This document shows positions 59,494 through 64,000 of a stretch of 64,000 nucleotides of DNA, piece by piece. The notes under the pieces were generated by a model. It saw only the letters and a program-made list of their open reading frames with translations, had not been told where the DNA came from and ran no database searches. The first letter of the stretch is position 1; each line of letters starts with the position of its first letter. The stretch lies in the NCBI GenBank assembly GCA_023411555.1, contig JAEYOQ010000001.1, positions 60,183 through 124,182 on the forward strand, read 5' to 3'. The DNA is from Bacillota bacterium (GTDB lineage Bacteria > Bacillota > Clostridia > Lachnospirales > Lachnospiraceae). The translations under genes and the position numbers were made by a program.

Positions 59494-61437
59494 ATGGCAG
59501 ATTGTCTGCTTAGTGTTGTATTAATCGCAAAAAAGAATACCTCCTTAAGCTTTATACATGCCCTGAACAGTATCCTGAATCAGATTTATACACCTATCCG
59601 GATTCTGGTGGCGGATGCCAATGAGCCGAACAGTATCTATAGCCTGGGCCTGCAGGAGGATTTAGCAGAATATCCGGAGATCGAGTACCTTCAGGTGGAT
59701 CAGTCTATGTCCTATGCGGGGGTACAGAACTTTATGCTTCATTATGTGGAGGAAGAATATATCGCCTTCTTGAGCAGTAATGATACCTGGGATCCGGTTA
59801 AAGCAACACTGCAGATGGAGCAATTAAAGGAGGCTCCCAAGGCAGCTGCTTCCTGCTGCAATGGGATACTGATCGATGAAAGAAAGCAGGACCTTGCGAC
59901 AGGTCCACTGGTACAGCATATGAACCCGGATGCCTCTGGATGGATTCTGGACAACCCTGCAAAATGCTCTGCTCAGGTGATCTACAAGACAGAGGCGGTT
60001 AAGCGGGTCGGGGGCTTTGATGAGCAGTTTGAAAACTGTTCCGATGCCGATATGCTGATCATGCTTAGTAAGGAGGAAACTGTTTTAACCATACCGGTCT
60101 CCTTATGTGAATGCAAAATCACGCCGGATAATGAGGATTATGATATTAATAATTTTAAAGATGGTCAAAGGCTTCTGTATAAATATATGGAGTACTTTGT
60201 CCGTGACCGGCTTATGGCGCATCAATACTATGCCCAGATGCTGCAATTAGCAAAGATGAATTATTTGTGGCTGAACTACATGGTATATATGGTTATGTAT
60301 TTCCTCAAGGCGCCGGGGCATACCACCCAGATGTTCTTCAAACGGATAGGCTATATATTATATTACATAATCCAATGGCTTCGCAGGGAGACCTCCCTAA
60401 TCAATCAAAGGCTTGGCTACAGTAGGAATATTCGTAGGATGAAAAGAGGAAAGCCTTGGAAGGATAGTTATAAAGCGAAGGCTTATGCTAGGGAGAGAGA
60501 GGGAAAGTCCATTACCTTCTCCTCAGTCTATGAATACAATGCGCAAAATCCCCTGGCCTTTGCCTTTAATCATAAGCTAAAAAGTGTTGTGCTTCCGGAA
60601 TATGTGAAGGTGATTAAAAAAAGCATGTTTTATGGCTGTGATGAGCTGGTATCCATAGAAATTCCAAGTACCGTAGTGGAGATTCAGGCTCACGCCTTTC
60701 AGGGGTGCAGGAGCCTATGCCAGGTAACCATACGGGAAGGAAGCCGGCTTGGAAGAATAGGAGCCTATGCCTTCGCAGGCTGCTCATCCCTTAAAACCTT
60801 GAGTTTGCCATCCAGTATTGTCCAGATTGGAGCAGGAGCTTTTGCTTGGTGTTATTCCCTAGAGAAGCTGTTGTTTACCTATATGCATCGTGGAGAAGAA
60901 AGGTATGAAGAACTCTTTCCGGAAGGAATTGCCAAGCTTGCTCGCTTCACCTTTGTAGGGTGCTCTCTTTTGCAAAATGTAGAGTTTGGTGTTAACAGTA
61001 TTCTGGAGACAGTAGAGCACGAGGTCTTTTTGGGCTGTAGCAGTCTAAAGAAGGTTATTATGACAGGAAATGTAAAGTCTTTGGGAGCCTACTGCTTTGC
61101 CTATTGCAGAGCCCTTGAAACAGCGGCTTTCCCACAGATTGATTATATGAAGGAGATTGGAAGGTGTGCTTTCCTACACTGTGAAGCACTGGTTTACTTT
61201 CTTTTCCCGAGTAAAATTGAGCGTCTTAATGTACGTACTTTCTATGGCTGTACCAGCTTAAAATCAGTGAAGATACCGATGAAGGTCCTTTCCATAGACC
61301 ATCAAGCATTTGCAAAGTGTAGTTCCTTATCAACTGCAGTTATATTATCTGGTGATGTCGCTATCTCACCGACCGCATTTGATAAGCACACAAGAATTGA
61401 GATACAGCAGAGCGTGGATGAGGATGCTACTTCCTAA
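59494..61437 (+). CDS. GT2 glycosyltransferase fused to BspA-type leucine-rich repeats
   Basis: This 647-residue protein starts at ATG 59494 (AGGGA upstream); a longer frame from 59338 overlaps the previous gene. Residues 1-220 are a GT2-like domain (S-V-V-L-I-A-K-K-N near 7, F-L-S-S-N-D-T-W-D near 94, R-V-G-G-F-D-E-Q near 172). Residues 225-340 are a helical basic linker. Residues 345-635 carry about ten LRR_5 repeats of roughly 23-28 residues with the core A-F-x-G-C-x-S-L (60,540-61,390). BspA-type repeats are normally on secreted proteins, yet there is no signal peptide, so the fusion is probably cytoplasmic. The repeats may bind partner proteins of the synthesis complex. Intact, with neighbour-like codon use. 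Confidence 0.85.
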   Translation: MADCLLSVVLIAKKNTSLSFIHALNSILNQIYTPIRILVADANEPNSIYSLGLQEDLAEYPEIEYLQVDQSMSYAGVQNFMLHYVEEEYIAFLSSNDTWDPVKATLQMEQLKEAPKAAASCCNGILIDERKQDLATGPLVQHMNPDASGWILDNPAKCSAQVIYKTEAVKRVGGFDEQFENCSDADMLIMLSKEETVLTIPVSLCECKITPDNEDYDINNFKDGQRLLYKYMEYFVRDRLMAHQYYAQMLQLAKMNYLWLNYMVYMVMYFLKAPGHTTQMFFKRIGYILYYIIQWLRRETSLINQRLGYSRNIRRMKRGKPWKDSYKAKAYAREREGKSITFSSVYEYNAQNPLAFAFNHKLKSVVLPEYVKVIKKSMFYGCDELVSIEIPSTVVEIQAHAFQGCRSLCQVTIREGSRLGRIGAYAFAGCSSLKTLSLPSSIVQIGAGAFAWCYSLEKLLFTYMHRGEERYEELFPEGIAKLARFTFVGCSLLQNVEFGVNSILETVEHEVFLGCSSLKKVIMTGNVKSLGAYCFAYCRALETAAFPQIDYMKEIGRCAFLHCEALVYFLFPSKIERLNVRTFYGCTSLKSVKIPMKVLSIDHQAFAKCSSLSTAVILSGDVAISPTAFDKHTRIEIQQSVDEDATS

Positions 61438-61459
61438 AGGAAAAGAGGTGAGTATTAAG

Positions 61460-63814
61460 ATGATAGTTGATACGACTGCATATGTACTGTCTTTAATTAG
61501 CGTCTTGGCCTGCAGCCTGATTCGGGATTTTTTGATACCACTTGTGGTATGGAGAAAGCACTTGAGGAATAAGAGCTACGGATACCGGTTCTGGTTCTGT
61601 ATATTAACTCAAGCTGCCCTACTGATTAATCTTGTTTTGCTTTTAGGCTTTTTTAATATTTGCAACCGCTATCTTATTATTGGTATCAGTAGTGCCTTTT
61701 ACCTTTTGGTTGTATGGAACTATTCAGATAAAAAATTCTTTCAGAATTGCAAGAAGGGTATCACCCAACTTGGGTATGCTTATAGGGAGGACAGATTATC
61801 CAAATATATAGCAAATCTAACGATGAAGCAGCTACAGAGCTTCTATAAAGGGGTCCGGTATCTGCCGGTATGGAATTATATACGAAGAAATTTACTGGAG
61901 GTTTTACTCCTTTGTGCTCTGGTTGGATATAATATCTGGTTCTTGACCCGTAATGCTATGCTGTACCACTGCTACCAATTTTCTGACATTCCGGTACACC
62001 AGTCTTGGATCTATTACCTGGAGCACGGTGAATTATTTGTTGAAGGTATTTATCCTTTTGGGATGCATGCCATGATATACATTATAAGAGTCATATTCGG
62101 ACTAAATCTTCGCGAGATCTTGATTTATGCAGGTTCGTATCAAACAATTCTTCTTATGATTGGTATGTATCTACTGGCTAAGGAGATTTTCTATGCAAAA
62201 TACACCCCAATCACAGTGGTACTCATCATAAGCCTTATGATGAACCAAAGCCGCTATGCTGCCGCGCTTCCCCAGGAGTATGGAGTGTATGCAATAATCG
62301 GTTTAGCGTACTTTATGATCCGGTATCTACATCAAGACAGAAAAAAGATTGTTATCGAAGGAGACTCGAGATTAAAGAGATTGTTCCGTGTCAATGCATA
62401 TATCAACCGGAGATATCTGAACTCAGAAACTGTTCTCCTTATGCTTTGTGTCTCACTGGTAATTGCCTATCATTTCTATACAGCAATTGCAGCTATCTTT
62501 TTTGTAATTGCGATTGGACTAGCCTACCTTCCTAAGATATTGAAAAAGCAGTATTTTATACCTCTTATGTACTGCGGAATAATGGGGGCGATCATAGCGG
62601 TATTACCATTCGTCTTCTGCCTGGCCAAGGGGATACCATTTCAGGGATCGATGGCTTGGGCTACCAGCGTTATTACCGGTGACACAGGGGACGATGATGT
62701 GTTTGATTATCAAGCAGAATTAGAAGGGAGACTGAGTGGTGAAAATGATGAAACCAGTACGACAGGTTCTGCTACAATTAAAGAAGAAAAGACAAAAGAG
62801 AAGGTCGGAGAGATAAAAGAGAGACGGAAGTTGGACTTTTCATTAAAGAAAGCAAAAGAGAGGATCGAATATTATTATAATACCATTTATACATATGGTG
62901 CCATGTTTGGTGTAGATGCGAAAAGGTTGATGTTTCAATGCATGCTAATAGGATTGATCTGTGGAGCTTTCATGAGAATACCGAAGAGAAGCAGAAACTA
63001 TGGGTGTGATTATATGGCCTTAATTATTAATATGCTGTTGCTGTGTACGATTGGAGCAGCTCCACAGTTGGGGATTACTGAGTTGATTGCAGCCGGCAGG
63101 GCATCAACCTTTGAAGAGCCGTTTATTGGATTCATGTTTATGATGCCGGTGGATTTTGTCTTCCGTTTATTAGGAGGGTGGAGGAACCGATATTATCGAA
63201 CTTTCCTGAATTTTCTTTCTGTTGCATGCTGTGTTGGAATAGCATTTATGATTGTACTTCTTGGATGGTATCATGCCTTTTTTCCTGTTTTCCAACCGTA
63301 TTATAATGAAACCGAATATGTACTTCGACATATTAAGAAGTCCTATGAAAAGAATTCCTATACCATTGTATCGACTACAGACGAATACTATGAGGTTTTG
63401 GATTATGGTTATCATACACAGCTTTCAGAATTCATCAATATGGTTAATGGGAAGCAGGAAGCATTTAAATTTCCGACTGAGTATGTATTCTTCTTTATTG
63501 AAAAACGGGTACTATTTGATCATTACTACGGACCGGTAGAGGTAGGTCTCGAATATGCGGCTAAGGAGTTTGTTTATTTCGCAGATACTAAGGACTATTC
63601 GTTTCAACGCGCTATCATTGAATCACAGGCATATTATTGGGCGCAAAAATTTATGGAGATATATCCAAACAATTTTAAGGTTTATTACGAGGATGATGTA
63701 TATGTGGTATATATCCTAGAACAAAATGTCTATAGTACCTATGATCTGCGTGTTAATTATCTAGCTGATTATGCTGATGAGATAACAGCAAATGGTTGGA
63801 AACTGAGGGAATAG
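61460..63814 (+). CDS. polytopic membrane protein, GT-C-like, unknown specificity
   Basis: This 784-residue protein starts at ATG 61460, with GAGGTGAG upstream; the longer frame from 61310 lies inside the LRR gene. Membrane helices are predicted at about 6-25, 48-95, 140-160 and then many between 195 and 600. A charged cytoplasmic insert (E-E-K-T-K-E-K-V-G-E-I-K-E-R-R) falls at about 435-465. A soluble C-terminal region (about 620-784) is rich in Tyr. Layout and context suggest a glycosyltransferase that uses the polyprenyl-phosphate sugar from the upstream GT2. No family signature is certain. Confidence 0.6.
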   Translation: MIVDTTAYVLSLISVLACSLIRDFLIPLVVWRKHLRNKSYGYRFWFCILTQAALLINLVLLLGFFNICNRYLIIGISSAFYLLVVWNYSDKKFFQNCKKGITQLGYAYREDRLSKYIANLTMKQLQSFYKGVRYLPVWNYIRRNLLEVLLLCALVGYNIWFLTRNAMLYHCYQFSDIPVHQSWIYYLEHGELFVEGIYPFGMHAMIYIIRVIFGLNLREILIYAGSYQTILLMIGMYLLAKEIFYAKYTPITVVLIISLMMNQSRYAAALPQEYGVYAIIGLAYFMIRYLHQDRKKIVIEGDSRLKRLFRVNAYINRRYLNSETVLLMLCVSLVIAYHFYTAIAAIFFVIAIGLAYLPKILKKQYFIPLMYCGIMGAIIAVLPFVFCLAKGIPFQGSMAWATSVITGDTGDDDVFDYQAELEGRLSGENDETSTTGSATIKEEKTKEKVGEIKERRKLDFSLKKAKERIEYYYNTIYTYGAMFGVDAKRLMFQCMLIGLICGAFMRIPKRSRNYGCDYMALIINMLLLCTIGAAPQLGITELIAAGRASTFEEPFIGFMFMMPVDFVFRLLGGWRNRYYRTFLNFLSVACCVGIAFMIVLLGWYHAFFPVFQPYYNETEYVLRHIKKSYEKNSYTIVSTTDEYYEVLDYGYHTQLSEFINMVNGKQEAFKFPTEYVFFFIEKRVLFDHYYGPVEVGLEYAAKEFVYFADTKDYSFQRAIIESQAYYWAQKFMEIYPNNFKVYYEDDVYVVYILEQNVYSTYDLRVNYLADYADEITANGWKLRE

Positions 63815-64000
63815 AGGACATCTTAATACCTTGAAGGATTAGGATGGCTTTATTTTATACAATCAAATAATTTATAATAAAAGACTAACTATTAGAGAAA
63901 GTCAATACTTAAGTTAGAAATCGTAAAAGTTTTAAGAAATGTGGCGGTGACTATTTCATCGCAATCAGTACATTGAAAATTGCATGACGAATAGAGCATC
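63815..64000 (+). other. end of window, nothing recognisable
   Basis: AT-rich sequence with no open frame of note and no clear terminator. The operon may end here or continue beyond the window. Confidence 0.4.

Noticed and set aside
60540..61390. Repeated segments that could be a nucleotide tandem repeat or CRISPR-like array.
   Set aside because: The periodicity is at protein level (LRR_5 units of about 23-28 residues), with divergent codons and no conserved direct repeats.
1..64000. Search for tRNA, rRNA, insertion sequences, phage genes and CRISPR arrays.
   Set aside because: None could be supported by reading; a tRNAscan-SE, ISfinder or CRISPR search would be needed to exclude short or degenerate examples.

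Overview
The window looks like a chromosomal segment of an anaerobic, low-GC, Gram-positive bacterium of the Lachnospiraceae/Clostridium cluster XIVa kind. The evidence is AGGAGG-type ribosome binding sites almost everywhere, a hybrid cluster protein, a hemerythrin, sugar ABC transporters without their own ATPase, an L-arabinose isomerase paired with an FGGY kinase, and an exosortase-G system. No rRNA, tRNA, CRISPR array, intact insertion sequence or prophage was seen. The genus assignment is inference.

Left part (1-21,000). A partial SOS-response peptidase (SRAP) gene is cut by the window edge. A LacI-controlled operon follows (about 930-9,849): a small zinc-ribbon protein, a DUF4832 glycosidase-like protein, a GNAT-like acyltransferase, a second DUF4832-type protein that looks degenerate, a Gfo/Idh/MocA dehydrogenase, and a sugar ABC importer. 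Its presumed LacI repressor (9,958-10,962) lies at the far end, and the same 11-bp palindrome sits just after both predicted start sites. Next come a DUF2500 protein, two AraC regulators, a LysR regulator beside a flavinylated fumarate-reductase-like lipoprotein, a GNAT acetyltransferase, and an aldo/keto reductase operon sharing a MerR-type operator with a merR gene.

Middle (21,000-37,000). A decayed stretch with a GDSL-hydrolase remnant precedes dinB under a LexA box. Then come a Cache-domain chemoreceptor, a type II restriction-modification pair, a nitrosative/oxidative stress region (hemerythrin, hcp, a Crp/Fnr regulator with a palindrome centred at about -41.5 of the hcp promoter, nitroreductase), and an arabinose block (AraC regulator, araA, kinase) with a long inverted repeat that can pair with the araA ribosome binding site.

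Right part (37,000-64,000) is a double surface-polysaccharide region. On the minus strand is an exosortase-G (XrtG) operon: a PTPS-related giant membrane protein, one C-terminally tagged candidate substrate, XrtG with its Cys-Arg-His triad, a processive GT2, a membrane protein with a degenerate GGDEF-like domain, a stand-alone PTPS-like protein and a GT2-GtrA fusion. A DivIVA-like coiled-coil gene separates it from a plus-strand Gram-positive Pel-type operon: an epimerase-PelD fusion with an RxxD c-di-GMP site, PelE-like, a DUF2194 PelA-like protein, PelF and PelG. It continues into a second glycosyltransferase module (DUF2304, GT4, GT2, a DUF4874/DUF4832 protein, a GT2 fused to BspA-type leucine-rich repeats, and a polytopic membrane protein). 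The two systems are divergent and both carry GGDEF-derived sensory proteins, which suggests joint control of cell-surface glycans by a cyclic dinucleotide. This link is inference.
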